From: Nocardioides sp. J54
GTDB lineage: Bacteria > Actinomycetota > Actinomycetes > Propionibacteriales > Nocardioidaceae
Assembly (NCBI RefSeq): GCF_000519005.1
Contig: NZ_JAER01000001.1
Location: 124,001-188,000, forward strand
Reading direction: 5' to 3'
DNA: 64,000 nucleotides
Below are positions 43,039 to 52,107 of the stretch, in pieces; within the stretch, counting starts at the first letter, position 1, and each line of letters opens with the position of its first letter. The notes under the pieces are model-generated. The model did no database searches. It saw only the letters and a list, made by a program, of their open reading frames with translations, and was not told where the DNA came from. A program made the translations under genes and the position numbers.

Positions 43039-44405
43039 GCCGTCGCTCCCTTCGGCAGTCGGAAGATCGCCCTGACCAGCGGTGGGGCGGCGATGAACAG
43101 GACGATCAGGGACTGGATGACCAGCACGATCTCGACCGGGATGCCCTCCGCGGCGGCCATCGAGAAGCCACCGGCCTTGAGGGCGCCGAACAGCAGGCCG
43201 GCCGCGAGGATGCCGACCGGTCGCGAGCGGCCGAGCAGCGCGACGGTGATCGCGTCGAAGCCGATGCCGGCGTCGAGGTCGACGGTGACGCCGCTGGTGG
43301 CGGTGCCGAGCACCTGGTTGACGCCGGCGAGGCCGACGAGCGCACCGGCGATGAGCATCACGGTCGTGTACGTGCGACCGACGTGGATGCCGGACGCGCG
43401 GGCTGCCTCGGGGTTCTCGCCGACGGCACGGAACCGGAAGCCGAGCGCGGACTTGTTGAGCAGCCACCACACGAACGCGACGGCGACCAGGGCCAGCACG
43501 AACCCGGCGTGCAGGTTGAAGTCCTCACCCAGCAGCTTCGGCAGCTTCGCCGACTCCGGCATCGCCTCCGACTTCGGGTTGCCCGAGCCCGGCGCCTGCA
43601 GCAGGCCCTGGCGCGAGAGTGCGTAGAAGACGAGGTAGAAGCCGACGTAGTTGAGCATGATCGTGACGATCACCTCGTGCGCGCCGGTGCGGGCCTTGAG
43701 GAAGCCGGCGAGGCCGGCCCACAGGGCACCGGCGACGGCGCCGGCGAGCACGGCGAGCGGCAGGTGCAGCACGAGCGGCAGGTCGACGGTCACGGCGACC
43801 CAGCCGGCGGCTGCGCCGGCGAGCAGCATCTGGCCGCGGCCACCGATGTTGAACAGCCCGGCGCGGAACGCGAGTCCGACGCCGAGGCCGGCGAGGATCA
43901 GCGGGCCGGAGTACTTCAGGGTCTCGGTCAGCGGCCGGATGCGGCGGTCGAAGCCCTCGACGTTGGTGTTGTAGATCGAGCCGCGGAACAGCGCGGTGTA
44001 GGCGTCGACGACCGCGTCGCGCACGGCGTAGAAGAAGTCGCTGGGCCGGGCGCCGATGTAGCCGGCGGACTCCCGGACCGTCTCGTCGGTCAGCAGGATC
44101 ATCAGCGAGCCGACGACCACCGCGAGGAAGACCGAGAGGACCGAGACCAGCAGGCTGCCGGTGGCGATCTCGCGGAACACCTCGCGCCAGCGACTCGACG
44201 GCTCCGGCGGGGTGTCACCGCCCGACGCCGGTGCGGAGCCGGCGCCAGCGCCACCCCCGGACGACTCGGGCTCGGGCTCGGGGGAGCCGTCCTGGGGCAC
44301 CGACGGCCACGGGCCGGAGGGGGCCTTCTCCAGGGACGGTCCGGGCTCCGGCGCGGAGCCGCCGCCTCCCGGGGTCTCGGGGGTCTGGGGCGTCTCGTCG
44401 TTCAC
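43035..44405 (-). CDS. Nucleoside ABC transporter permease (first)
   Basis: 456 residues. An unusual N-terminal extension of about 75 residues rich in Pro, Gly, Ser and Glu precedes the first membrane helix. The rest is a BPD_transp_2 permease with about nine to ten helices; the coupling loop is ALGFRFRAVGENPEAARASGIHVGRTY. Start and stop overlap those of the neighbours by four bases on both sides, so ATPase, permease 1 and permease 2 form a tightly coupled operon. The disordered extension is atypical and may serve regulation or assembly. Confidence 0.92.
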   Translation of the reverse strand: MNDETPQTPETPGGGGSAPEPGPSLEKAPSGPWPSVPQDGSPEPEPESSGGGAGAGSAPASGGDTPPEPSSRWREVFREIATGSLLVSVLSVFLAVVVGSLMILLTDETVRESAGYIGARPSDFFYAVRDAVVDAYTALFRGSIYNTNVEGFDRRIRPLTETLKYSGPLILAGLGVGLAFRAGLFNIGGRGQMLLAGAAAGWVAVTVDLPLVLHLPLAVLAGAVAGALWAGLAGFLKARTGAHEVIVTIMLNYVGFYLVFYALSRQGLLQAPGSGNPKSEAMPESAKLPKLLGEDFNLHAGFVLALVAVAFVWWLLNKSALGFRFRAVGENPEAARASGIHVGRTYTTVMLIAGALVGLAGVNQVLGTATSGVTVDLDAGIGFDAITVALLGRSRPVGILAAGLLFGALKAGGFSMAAAEGIPVEIVLVIQSLIVLFIAAPPLVRAIFRLPKGATA

Positions 44406-45916
44406 GCCACGACTCCTTCCGGCCGCTCGCCGGCCATCATCAGCCCGAGCGTCTCCCTCGGGGTGTCGGCCGGGACGATCCCGACGACCTGGCCGCGGTA
44501 GAGGACCATGATCCGGTCGGAGAGCGCGACGATCTCGTCGAGCTCGGTGGAGACCAGGAGCACCGGGACCCCGCGGTCGCGGGTCGCCACGATCTGCTTG
44601 TGGATGAACTCGATGGAGCCCACGTCGACGCCGCGGGTCGGCTGCGCGGCGACCAGCAGGCGCAGGTCGCGGGACAGCTCGCGGGCGACGACGACCTTCT
44701 GCTGGTTGCCGCCGGAGAGCTGGCCGGCGGTCGCGTGGATGCCGGAGGCGCGCACGTCGTACTCGACGAGCTTCTCCTCGGCGAACGCCTCCAGCACCTT
44801 GCGCTTGATCGTGCCCATCCCGACGAAGGGCTCGCCGTGGCTGCGGTTGAGCATGAGGTTCTCGGCGATGGTCATGCCGGCCACGAGCCCGTCGACCTGG
44901 CGGTCCTCGGGGACGAAGCCGACACCGGCGTCGAGGACCTTGCGCACCGAGCGGCCGACGAGCTGGCGCCCGTCGAGCTCGATCGAGCCGGTGACGTCGG
45001 ACTGCAGGCCGAGGACGGCCTCGGTGAGCTCGGTCTGGCCGTTGCCCTGGACGCCTGCGACGCCGAGCACCTCACCGGCGGCGATCGAGAAGGTGATGCC
45101 GTCGAGGTGGACGTGGCCGGTGTCGTCGACGACCCGCAGGTCCGTGACGGTGAGCGCGGCCGGTCCGGGCTGCGCCGGGTCCTTCTGCACGGTGAGCTCG
45201 ACGGGGCGGCCGACCATGAGGGCAGCGAGCTCGGCGTTGGTGGCGCTGGGGGAGGCCTCGCCGACGACGGCGCCGCGGCGGATCACGGTGATCCGGTCGG
45301 CGATCGCGCGGACCTCGCGCAGCTTGTGGCTGATGAAGACGATGGCCGTCCCGGACTCCCGGAGCTGGCGCATGATCTCCATGAGCTCGTCGGTCTCCTG
45401 CGGTGTCAGCACCGCGGTCGGCTCGTCGAAGACGAGGACGCGGGCGTCGCGGGAGAGCGCCTTGATGATCTCGACGCGCTGCTGGACGCCGACCGGGAGG
45501 GTCTCGACGACCGCGTCGGGGTCGACGTCGAACCCGAAGCGCTCGGAGATCTCGCGCACCCGGGCGCGCGCGGCGTCGATGTCGAGCTGGCCGGCGAATC
45601 CGGTCGCCTCGTTGCCGAGCATGACGTTCTCGGCGACGGTGAAGACCGGGATGAGCATGAAGTGCTGGTGCACCATGCCGATGCCGGCGGCCATCGCGTC
45701 GCCGGGGCCCGTCATCTCCAGCGGCTTGCCGTCGAGGAGGATCTCGCCCTCGTCGGCCTGGTAGAGGCCGTAGAGCACGTTCATCAGGGTCGACTTGCCG
45801 GCCCCGTTCTCACCCAGGAGGGCGTGGATCTCGCCCTCGTTGACGGTGAGCGAGATGCGGTCGTTGGCGACCAGGGGGCCGAAGCGCTTCGTGATGCCCC
45901 TGAGTTCGAGCGTCAT
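44402..45916 (-). CDS. Nucleoside ABC transporter ATPase (double NBD)
   Basis: 504 residues with two fused ABC domains, as in YufO/NupO and RbsA. NBD1: Walker A GENGAGKST, signature-like LPVGVQQRVEI, Walker B LVFDEPTAVL. NBD2: a degenerate Walker A region (GVQGNGQTELTEA), signature LSGGNQQKVVVAREL, and a Walker-B region LLVAAQPTRGVD. It energises import of nucleosides with the two following permeases and BmpA. The ATG follows GGAGAGGA. A strong hairpin between it and bmpA suggests lower transcription than bmpA. Confidence 0.94.
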   Translation of the reverse strand: MTLELRGITKRFGPLVANDRISLTVNEGEIHALLGENGAGKSTLMNVLYGLYQADEGEILLDGKPLEMTGPGDAMAAGIGMVHQHFMLIPVFTVAENVMLGNEATGFAGQLDIDAARARVREISERFGFDVDPDAVVETLPVGVQQRVEIIKALSRDARVLVFDEPTAVLTPQETDELMEIMRQLRESGTAIVFISHKLREVRAIADRITVIRRGAVVGEASPSATNAELAALMVGRPVELTVQKDPAQPGPAALTVTDLRVVDDTGHVHLDGITFSIAAGEVLGVAGVQGNGQTELTEAVLGLQSDVTGSIELDGRQLVGRSVRKVLDAGVGFVPEDRQVDGLVAGMTIAENLMLNRSHGEPFVGMGTIKRKVLEAFAEEKLVEYDVRASGIHATAGQLSGGNQQKVVVARELSRDLRLLVAAQPTRGVDVGSIEFIHKQIVATRDRGVPVLLVSTELDEIVALSDRIMVLYRGQVVGIVPADTPRETLGLMMAGERPEGVVA

Positions 45917-46051
45917 GGGCCGATCCTCTCCGAGCGGGCGGGCAGATGCCAGCAGCGGGGCCGTGCGCCGCGGGCGGGACTGCCGGCGGGCGGCCGGCAG
46001 GACTGCGGGCGGGGGTGCTGGCGGGCTGCCAGCGAGGTGCTGGCGGAAGCA

Positions 46052-46092
46052 GTCCGGGGGAGGTCGGTTGCGGGAACCGACCTCCCCCGGAC
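46052..46092 (-). terminator. 18-bp perfect hairpin between bmpA and the ATPase gene
   Basis: Arms 46052-46069 and 46075-46092 are perfect complements around GCGGG, 15 bases after the bmpA stop. It probably terminates or attenuates most transcription after the binding-protein gene. The rest of the 190-base gap (45950-46050) is an imperfect G/C-rich repeat tract with CTGGCGGG-like units. Confidence 0.75.
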
Positions 46093-46106
46093 GTTGCTTG
46101 CCGGTA

Positions 46107-47189
46107 CTACTGGTTGAGGTACGACGTGACCGGGATCGAGCCGTCGATGATGCCGGCCTTCACCTCGTCGAGCTCGGCCTGGAGGCTGTCCGAGATCTTG
46201 TCCTCGAAGTTGTGGAACGAGGCGATGCCGACGCCGTCGTTCTCCAGCGTGCCGATGTAGGCCTCGGCGTCGAACTCGTCCTGACCAGCGGCCACGACGG
46301 CCTCGAAGGTGGACTGCTTCATGTTCTTCAGGATCGAGGTGAACACGACGTCCTGCGTGTTCGGGTCGGTCTCGAAGAAGTCGGCGTCCACGCCGACCAG
46401 CGCGATGTCCTTGCCGGAGTCCTCGATGGCGGTGAGCGCACCCTGGTAAATCGGGCCGCCGACCGGCAGGATCACGTCGGCGTTCTGCGCGATGATCTGC
46501 TTGGCGGTGTTGGTGGCCTTCTCGTTGGCGTCGAAGCCGCCGGTGAAGGTGCCCTTGTCGCCGCCCTGGAAGCCGACCAGCTTGACGTCCTTGCCCTTCT
46601 CCTTGGCGTAGTACTCGACGCCCTGCTTGAAGCCGTCCATGAAGATGGTGACGGTCGGGAACGGCTGGCCGCCGTACGTGCCGACGACGCCGGTCTTCGT
46701 GTAGTCAGCCGCGGCGTAGCCCGCGAGGAACGCGGCCTGGGCCGTGTCGTACAGGATCGGCTTGATGTTCTCCGCGTCCTTGGTGCCGTCGAAGTCGTTG
46801 TCGGCCGCGTCGTCGATGAGGATGTACTCGATGTCGGGGTTCTGCTTGGCCGACTCGACGGTCGCGGCGGAGAGGGCGAAGCCCACCGTCACGATCGCGT
46901 CACAGCCCTGGGCGACGAAGTTCTCGAGCGCGCCCGCGTAGTCGTTCTCGTTCTTGGACTCGAACTCCTTGAACTCGCTGTTGAGCTCCTCGGCCGCCTC
47001 CTTCACGCCCTCGTAGCTGAGCTGGTTGAACGACTTGTCGTCGAAGCCGCCGGCGTCGGACAGGATGCAGGGGAGGAAGTCGCTCTTCTCCTCGGCCGAC
47101 TCCTCCGGCGCGTCGCCGCACGCGGCCAGGCCGGCGCTCGCGATCAGGGCAACGGCGGCAGCAGCCGACGTCCTCTTCCAGGTCTTCAC
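46107..47189 (-). CDS. bmpA: BmpA family nucleoside-binding lipoprotein
   Basis: 360 residues. A lipoprotein signal (KTWKRTS, hydrophobic core, lipobox LAAC) anchors it outside the membrane. The mature part starts ILSDAGGFDDKSFNQLSYEGV, the hallmark of BmpA/PnrA purine nucleoside receptors, followed by GFALSAATVESAKQNPDIEYILID. The GTG at 47189 follows GGAGGAA; the upstream reading frame is not translated. It has more Asp/Glu and Lys and less Arg than the cytoplasmic neighbours, as usual for secreted proteins. It delivers nucleosides to the permeases encoded downstream. Confidence 0.95.
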   Translation of the reverse strand: MKTWKRTSAAAAVALIASAGLAACGDAPEESAEEKSDFLPCILSDAGGFDDKSFNQLSYEGVKEAAEELNSEFKEFESKNENDYAGALENFVAQGCDAIVTVGFALSAATVESAKQNPDIEYILIDDAADNDFDGTKDAENIKPILYDTAQAAFLAGYAAADYTKTGVVGTYGGQPFPTVTIFMDGFKQGVEYYAKEKGKDVKLVGFQGGDKGTFTGGFDANEKATNTAKQIIAQNADVILPVGGPIYQGALTAIEDSGKDIALVGVDADFFETDPNTQDVVFTSILKNMKQSTFEAVVAAGQDEFDAEAYIGTLENDGVGIASFHNFEDKISDSLQAELDEVKAGIIDGSIPVTSYLNQ

Positions 47190-47373
47190 AAATTCCTCCA
47201 GATCGACGCCCGGCACGCTGGCAGGGCTGGTGACGGCGGGTGGTTCCGGTGCATCCTCACCCACCGGGCCCGGCTCGGGAAGCACATTCGGCGAAACGGT
47301 TATCAACTTGGGACATTTGCTCCGGGTGGCCGGTCTGGCCGACGATCCTCGCGCGCAGGTGGGGGCCGACGAG

Positions 47374-47379
47374 TAGGTT
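47374..47379 (+). promoter_or_regulatory. -10 box of leaderless cdd
   Basis: TAGGTT ends seven bases before the GTG at 47387. Confidence 0.5.
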
Positions 47380-47386
47380 GGCCTCC

Positions 47387-47782
47387 GTGGTCGACTGGGA
47401 GTCCCTGCAGCGAGCGGCGAGCGAGATCGCCCAGCGTGCGTACGCGCCGTACTCCGGCTACCGGGTGGGGGCTGCGGCCCTCGCCGACGACGGGCGCCTG
47501 CTGGTCGGGTGCAACGTCGAGAACGCGGGGTACGGCGTCACCCTCTGCGCCGAGTGCGGCCTGGTGTCGCAGCTGCACGCCACCGGCGGCGGCCGGCTGA
47601 CGCACTTCGTGTGCGTCAACGGGGACGGCGAGGTGATCATGCCGTGCGGCCGGTGCCGGCAGCTGCTGTGGGAGAACGGCGGCGCCGCGCTGGAGGTGCT
47701 CACCCCCGAGGGGCTGCTGACGATGGCGCAGGTCCTGCCGCAGGCGTTCGGGCCCGACGACCTAGGGTTCCGGCATGGCTGA
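47387..47782 (+). CDS. cdd: Cytidine deaminase
   Basis: 131 residues, the tetrameric small cytidine deaminase that converts cytidine or deoxycytidine to uridine or deoxyuridine. Zinc ligands: Cys in TLCAECG (with catalytic Glu in the preceding NVENA-type motif, GCNVENAGYG) and the two Cys of MPCGRCRQ. The GTG start is set by a -10 box seven bases upstream. It overlaps deoA by eight bases and diverges from bmpA, so uptake and deamination flank one regulatory region. Confidence 0.95.
   Translation: MVDWESLQRAASEIAQRAYAPYSGYRVGAAALADDGRLLVGCNVENAGYGVTLCAECGLVSQLHATGGGRLTHFVCVNGDGEVIMPCGRCRQLLWENGGAALEVLTPEGLLTMAQVLPQAFGPDDLGFRHG
47763..47768 (+). promoter_or_regulatory. Possible internal leaderless promoter for deoA
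   Basis: TAGGGT inside the 3' end of cdd ends six bases before the deoA ATG. It may allow separate deoA expression. Confidence 0.4.
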
Positions 47783-49064
47783 CAACCACGACGCCGTCTC
47801 GGTGATCCAGACCAAGCGCGACCGCGGCACGCTGACCACGAGCCAGATCGACTGGGTCGTCGACGCCTACACCCGGGGCGCGGTCGCCGACGAGCAGATG
47901 TCGGCCCTCGCAATGGCGATCCTGCTCAACGGCATGGACCGCCGCGAGATCGCCGACTGGACCGCCGCGATGATCGCGTCCGGTGAGCGGATGGACTTCT
48001 CCTCGCTGTCGCGCCCCACCGCGGACAAGCACTCCACCGGCGGCGTCGGCGACAAGATCACCTTGCCGCTGGCCCCCCTCGTCGCCGCGTGCGGCGTCGC
48101 CGTGCCGCAGCTGTCCGGGCGCGGCCTGGGCCACACCGGCGGCACGCTCGACAAGCTCGAGTCGGTCCCCGGCTGGCGGGCCCTGCTGTCCAACGGCGAG
48201 ATGATGGCGCAGCTCGAGGACGTCGGTGCCGTCATCTGCGCCGCCGGTGACGGCCTCGCCCCGGCGGACAAGAAGCTCTACGCCCTGCGCGACGTCACCG
48301 GCACGGTCGAGGCGATCCCGCTCATCGCCTCCTCGATCATGAGCAAGAAGATCGCCGAGGGCACCGGCGCGCTGGTGCTCGACGTGAAGGTCGGCAGCGG
48401 CGCGTTCATGAAGTCGGTCGACCGCGCCCGCGAGCTCGCCGAGGTGATGGTCGGCCTCGGCGCCGACGCCGGGGTGCGCACCGTCGCGCTGCTCACCGAC
48501 ATGGAGACCCCGCTCGGCCTCACCGCCGGCAACGCGATCGAGGTCGCCGAGTCGGTGGAGGTGCTCGCCGGCGGCGGCCCGGCCGACGTCGTCGAGCTCA
48601 CCGTCGCACTGGCCCGCGAGATGCTCGCCGCCGCCGGTCGCGACGACGTCGACCCCGCCGACAAGCTGGCCGACGGATCGGCGATGGACGTGTGGCGCCG
48701 GATGATCGCCGCCCAGGGCGGCGACCCGGACGCCGAGCTGCCGGTCGCGAAGGAGCGCCACGTCGTGGCCGCTCCCTCCGACGGCGTGCTGACCCGTCTC
48801 GACGCACTGTCCGTCGGCGTCGCGGCGTGGCGCCTCGGCGCCGGCCGCGAGCGCAAGGAGGACCCGGTGCAGGCGGGGGCCGGCGTGGTCTGGCACGCCC
48901 GCCCGGGCGACGAGGTGCGCGCGGGGGAGCCCCTGTTCACCCTGCTCACCGACACCCCGGAGCGCTTCGACCGCGCGGTCGCCGCGCTCGAGGGCGGGTA
49001 CGACGTCGCGCCGCTCGGCACCGCGTTCGAGCCCCGCCCGCTGGTCATCGACCGGGTCGGCTGA
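47775..49064 (+). CDS. deoA: Thymidine/pyrimidine-nucleoside phosphorylase
   Basis: 429 residues. It splits thymidine or deoxyuridine with phosphate into base and deoxyribose 1-phosphate. The phosphate-binding signature DKHSTGGVGDK and SGRGLGHTGGTLDKLE are intact, as are LIASSIMSKKIAEG and VKVGSGAFMK. A C-terminal PYNP domain contains the swivelling HARPGDEVRAGEPLFTL segment. Coupled to cdd by an eight-base overlap, it provides the second step after deamination. Confidence 0.96.
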   Translation: MADNHDAVSVIQTKRDRGTLTTSQIDWVVDAYTRGAVADEQMSALAMAILLNGMDRREIADWTAAMIASGERMDFSSLSRPTADKHSTGGVGDKITLPLAPLVAACGVAVPQLSGRGLGHTGGTLDKLESVPGWRALLSNGEMMAQLEDVGAVICAAGDGLAPADKKLYALRDVTGTVEAIPLIASSIMSKKIAEGTGALVLDVKVGSGAFMKSVDRARELAEVMVGLGADAGVRTVALLTDMETPLGLTAGNAIEVAESVEVLAGGGPADVVELTVALAREMLAAAGRDDVDPADKLADGSAMDVWRRMIAAQGGDPDAELPVAKERHVVAAPSDGVLTRLDALSVGVAAWRLGAGRERKEDPVQAGAGVVWHARPGDEVRAGEPLFTLLTDTPERFDRAVAALEGGYDVAPLGTAFEPRPLVIDRVG

Positions 49065-49096
49065 GCCGGCCGGAAGGGTCCGGGGAGGGCGGCCGG

Positions 49097-49612
49097 ATGG
49101 CCTGGCGCACCGCGCTGACCGTCGTACGCGGCGCCTCGGCGGGCGACCTCGCCCGGGTGGGGTACGCCCCCGGCGGCGCCACGACCACGCCCGACGGCGC
49201 GATCGCCGCCGGGCTCGGTGACCAGCTGTGGCTGGTCGAGCACGGCGCCGACCTGGTGCTGGTCGGCCGCGGCCCCGACCCCGAGCTGCCGCGCACGCTG
49301 CACGCCGCGCTGGGTGTGGAGGTCGTGCACGCCTTCTTCATGGGCAACCTCGACTTCTACACGTGGCAGGTCGCGCACGCGGGCGGCCACCGGACGTGGT
49401 CGTGCGGCGAGGGCGAGGTCGTCGTGGACGACGGCACCCCGCTGCCCGAGGAGGCCGGCATCCACCTGCTCGACGAGCGGCGGCTGCGCCGGCTGGTGGA
49501 GGCGCGGGTGGAGTTCGCGCTCGCCGACATCGCCGGCAGCGCCGCGCACTCGCTCACCTCCAGCACCCCGGAGCGGGGCCGGGGGCGGCGGCGCTGGTTC
49601 GGCCGCGGCTGA
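49097..49612 (+). CDS. Hypothetical protein
   Basis: 171 residues, not recognised with certainty. The N-terminal two thirds look alpha/beta and contain VEVVHAFFMGNLDFYTWQVAHAGGHRTWSCGEG-like aromatic-rich blocks around residues 75-110. The C-terminus is basic (RGRGRRRWFGRG). No signal peptide or membrane segment is seen. GGGAGG lies upstream of the ATG. It sits between deoA and add and is probably cotranscribed with deoA, but no role in nucleoside metabolism can be claimed. Confidence 0.65.
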   Translation: MAWRTALTVVRGASAGDLARVGYAPGGATTTPDGAIAAGLGDQLWLVEHGADLVLVGRGPDPELPRTLHAALGVEVVHAFFMGNLDFYTWQVAHAGGHRTWSCGEGEVVVDDGTPLPEEAGIHLLDERRLRRLVEARVEFALADIAGSAAHSLTSSTPERGRGRRRWFGRG

Positions 49613-49670
49613 GTCCGCGCTCCCGCCCGGGCCGGTGCCGACAAGGCGTGCGGGCGCTGGACCACTGCTG

Positions 49671-49676
49671 TAGTAA
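49671..49676 (+). promoter_or_regulatory. -10 box of leaderless add
   Basis: TAGTAA ends six bases before the ATG at 49683 in an otherwise GC-rich stretch. Confidence 0.5.
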
Positions 49677-49682
49677 TGGTCC

Positions 49683-50762
49683 ATGGAAGCCACCCTTCTC
49701 CCCACCGCCGACCTGCAGGCCGCACCCAAGGTCCTGCTGCACGACCACCTCGACGGCGGACTGCGCCCCGCGACGATCGTCGACCTCGCCGCCGCCGTGG
49801 ACCACCAGCTCCCGGCCACCGACCCGACCGCGCTCGCCACCTGGTTCGCCGAGGCCGCCGACTCCGGCTCGCTCGAGCGCTACCTGGAGACCTTCGCCCA
49901 CACCGTCGGGGTGATGCAGACCGCCGAGGCGCTGACCCGCGTGGCGCGGGAGTGCGTGGAGGACCTCGCCGCGGACGGGGTGGTGTACGCCGAGATCCGC
50001 TACGCCCCTGAGCTGCACGTCGAGGGCGGGCTCGAGCTCGACCAGGTCGTCGCCGCCGTCCAGGCCGGCTTCGAGGAGGGCATGGCCGCCGCCGGTGGCC
50101 GGATCGTGGTGCGCCACCTGCTCACCGCCATGCGCCAGGCCGCCCGCGCGATGGAGATCGCCGAGCTCTCGATCCAGTGGCGTGACCGCGGCGTCGTCGG
50201 CTTCGACATCGCCGGCCCCGAGGCGGGCTACCCGCCGACCCGCTTCATCGACGCGTTCGAGTACCTCCAGCGCGAGAACTCCCACTTCACCATCCACGCC
50301 GGCGAGGGCTTCGGCCTGCCGTCCATCTGGGAGGCGGTGCAGTGGTGCGGCGCCGACCGGCTCGGCCACGGCGTGCGGATCGCCGACGACATCGCCGTCG
50401 CCGAGGACGGCACCGCGAAGCTGGGCCGCCTGGCGTCGTACGTCAGGGACAAGCGGATCCCGCTCGAGATGTGCCCCTCGTCGAACGTGCAGACCGGCGC
50501 CGCGCCGTCGCTGGCGGAGCACCCGATCAAGCTGCTCGCGTCGCTGCGCTTCCGGGTCACCGTCAACACCGACAACCGGCTGATGAGCCGCACGTCGCTG
50601 AGCCGTGAATTCGGGCTGCTCAACGAGGCCTTCGGCTACGGCTGGCGGGAGATCGAGTGGCTGACCGTGAACGCGATGAAGTCGGCGTTCATCCCCTACG
50701 ACGAGCGGTACCGGCTGATCACCGAGACGATCAAGCCGTGGTACGCCGAGCGGCAGGGCTGA
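49683..50762 (+). CDS. add: Adenosine deaminase
   Basis: 359 residues, a zinc TIM-barrel enzyme that converts adenosine to inosine. The first metal-binding HxH is in [12 protein letters not shown], the third His and the catalytic Glu are in FTIHAGEG, and GHGVR and the Asp of VNTDNR complete the site. The last motif is NTDNR where many members have SxDDP, a variation common in actinobacterial Add proteins. It continues the salvage theme (uptake, cdd, deoA, add). It converges on a peptidase-like gene with an 80-bp repeat between. Confidence 0.95.
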   Translation: MEATLLPTADLQAAPKVLLHDHLDGGLRPATIVDLAAAVDHQLPATDPTALATWFAEAADSGSLERYLETFAHTVGVMQTAEALTRVARECVEDLAADGVVYAEIRYAPELHVEGGLELDQVVAAVQAGFEEGMAAAGGRIVVRHLLTAMRQAARAMEIAELSIQWRDRGVVGFDIAGPEAGYPPTRFIDAFEYLQRENSHFTIHAGEGFGLPSIWEAVQWCGADRLGHGVRIADDIAVAEDGTAKLGRLASYVRDKRIPLEMCPSSNVQTGAAPSLAEHPIKLLASLRFRVTVNTDNRLMSRTSLSREFGLLNEAFGYGWREIEWLTVNAMKSAFIPYDERYRLITETIKPWYAERQG

Positions 50763-50777
50763 CGGCGCGGAGCGCGG

Positions 50778-50857
50778 ACTTCCTGACCGTTCCTGCTGCT
50801 TCCTGGCCATTGCAACGGTCAGGAAGCGAGGGAATCACCTCTGAAGCGGCGATTCCT
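50778..50857 (-). repeat. 80-bp double-hairpin element, copy 7 (subfamily B)
   Basis: Minus-strand copy. Arm L CTTCCTGACCG matches terminal arm R' CGGTCAGGAAG perfectly, while arm R (TGGCCAGGAAG) has two changes. The first hairpin is partly degraded (GGAATCACCTC against CGGCGATTCC). It is placed between converging add and the peptidase-like gene, five bases from the latter's stop. Confidence 0.8.
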
Positions 50858-50862
50858 GCCCC

Positions 50863-51384
50863 TCACACCACGAACCAGAAGTGGCTCCACCCACCGATCC
50901 CGACCCGGTGCTCGGCCCAGCGGGCGCTGCCGATGGTGAGCACGGCGCCGGCGGCGGGGTCGAAGACCTCGATCGCGTCGCCGGTGACGCCCACGGCGAG
51001 GGCGACGTGGCGGGGGAGCCAGCGGTTGCCGACGTAGACCGCGACCGGGCGGGTGGCGAGGTTCTCGCGGAGCACCTCGTAGCCGATGGCGGGGCGGGGG
51101 CGCACGTGCACGGTGGCGACGTGCTCGCCGGTGAGGGCGCGCAGCGCGTTGGCGACGGCCCACGGCGGGGTGCCGAGGGCGCGCGGCCAGGGGAGCTGGA
51201 AGCGGTCGCGGGGGCTGCGGGTCGAGGTGAGGTGGCGGTGCTCCTGGCGGATCTCGGCGCCCACGTCGTCGTCCGGGCGCCACGGCGAGAGCAGGACCCG
51301 CGCCGCGACCACGGACGCGGCGCCGCAGCTCACCCGGTCGGGCTGCCGGAGGGTGTCCGGGGGGAGGTCAGCCGGCCACCGCAT
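50863..51384 (-). CDS. Putative papain-fold (C39-like) protein
   Basis: 173 residues. The pattern RQPDRVSCGAASVVAAR places a Gln and a Cys as in C39-like and papain-fold peptidases. A later His (PRHVALAVG) and Asp (IEVFDPAAG) complete a possible triad. No signal peptide is present, so if active it is cytoplasmic; it may equally be a non-peptidase member. It overlaps the following upstream gene (uridine-kinase-like) by 17 bases and is cotranscribed with it. No peptide substrate or transporter is nearby. Confidence 0.6.
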   Translation of the reverse strand: MRWPADLPPDTLRQPDRVSCGAASVVAARVLLSPWRPDDDVGAEIRQEHRHLTSTRSPRDRFQLPWPRALGTPPWAVANALRALTGEHVATVHVRPRPAIGYEVLRENLATRPVAVYVGNRWLPRHVALAVGVTGDAIEVFDPAAGAVLTIGSARWAEHRVGIGGWSHFWFVV

Positions 51385-51997
51385 GGTCGTCCTCCGTCGA
51401 GGCGTTGAGCTCGGCGAAGGCGCGGTCGCCGGTCGCGACCCGGCAGCCGACGGCGACCGCGCGGCGCACGACCTGCCGCTGCGCGCGGGCGAGGGCGATG
51501 CCGCGGCGGAGCAGGACCAGCGGGGGCTTGCGGTGCTCGCGCAGGTCGCGGGTCAGGCGCCGCCAGAAGGTGAGGCCTGGGTGCTGGGTGACGCAGTACG
51601 CCGCCGCGAGGATCCCGCGCTCGCGGCACTCCTCGACCACCTCGGCCGCGAAGATCCCCTCCGCGCAGAAGTGCGTGGCGCCGCGCAGGTCCAGCCGCTG
51701 GCTGCCGGTGCGCCGGCTCTCGGAGATCGAGTAGACCGGGATGTCGGCGAACCCGTGGGCACACAGTGACTCGAGCGCGGCGAGGGCGTCCTCGTGGTGC
51801 CAGGTCGCGGGGTGGTCCCAGTCGACGAGTCCGGCGTTGCTGCCCGTCGTGATCCTCGGCAGCCCCGGCTCGTCGCCGTCGCGGTAGAAGTCGTCGAGGC
51901 GCAGCGTCGGCCAGCCGCGTGCCCGGGCCATCCGTTCCGCGAGTCGCGACTTCCCGGCGCCCGAGGGGCCGGCGAGGACGATGACACGGGCGGGCAC
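51368..51997 (-). CDS. Uridine kinase-like P-loop kinase
   Basis: 209 residues. The P-loop is LAGPSGAGKSRLAER at residues 8-22. LRLDDFYRDGDEPGLP matches the LDDFY segment of uridine kinases, and VDWDHPATWHHED the following substrate loop (DWDxPxxF/W). It would phosphorylate uridine or a related nucleoside to the monophosphate, and fits with the surrounding salvage genes. The family also includes phosphoribulokinase- and pantothenate kinase-like members, so the substrate is inferred from context. Confidence 0.8.
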   Translation of the reverse strand: MPARVIVLAGPSGAGKSRLAERMARARGWPTLRLDDFYRDGDEPGLPRITTGSNAGLVDWDHPATWHHEDALAALESLCAHGFADIPVYSISESRRTGSQRLDLRGATHFCAEGIFAAEVVEECRERGILAAAYCVTQHPGLTFWRRLTRDLREHRKPPLVLLRRGIALARAQRQVVRRAVAVGCRVATGDRAFAELNASTEDDHAVAG

Positions 51998-52107
51998 CGG
52001 ACGAGCCTACGACGCGGCCCGGCCGGACCCACAACGGCCGGTGACCGTCTGCGTGCGCATGCTGGAATCCGCCCCGCCGCGTCGCCGGCCACGGCAGGAT
52101 CGGCGCC

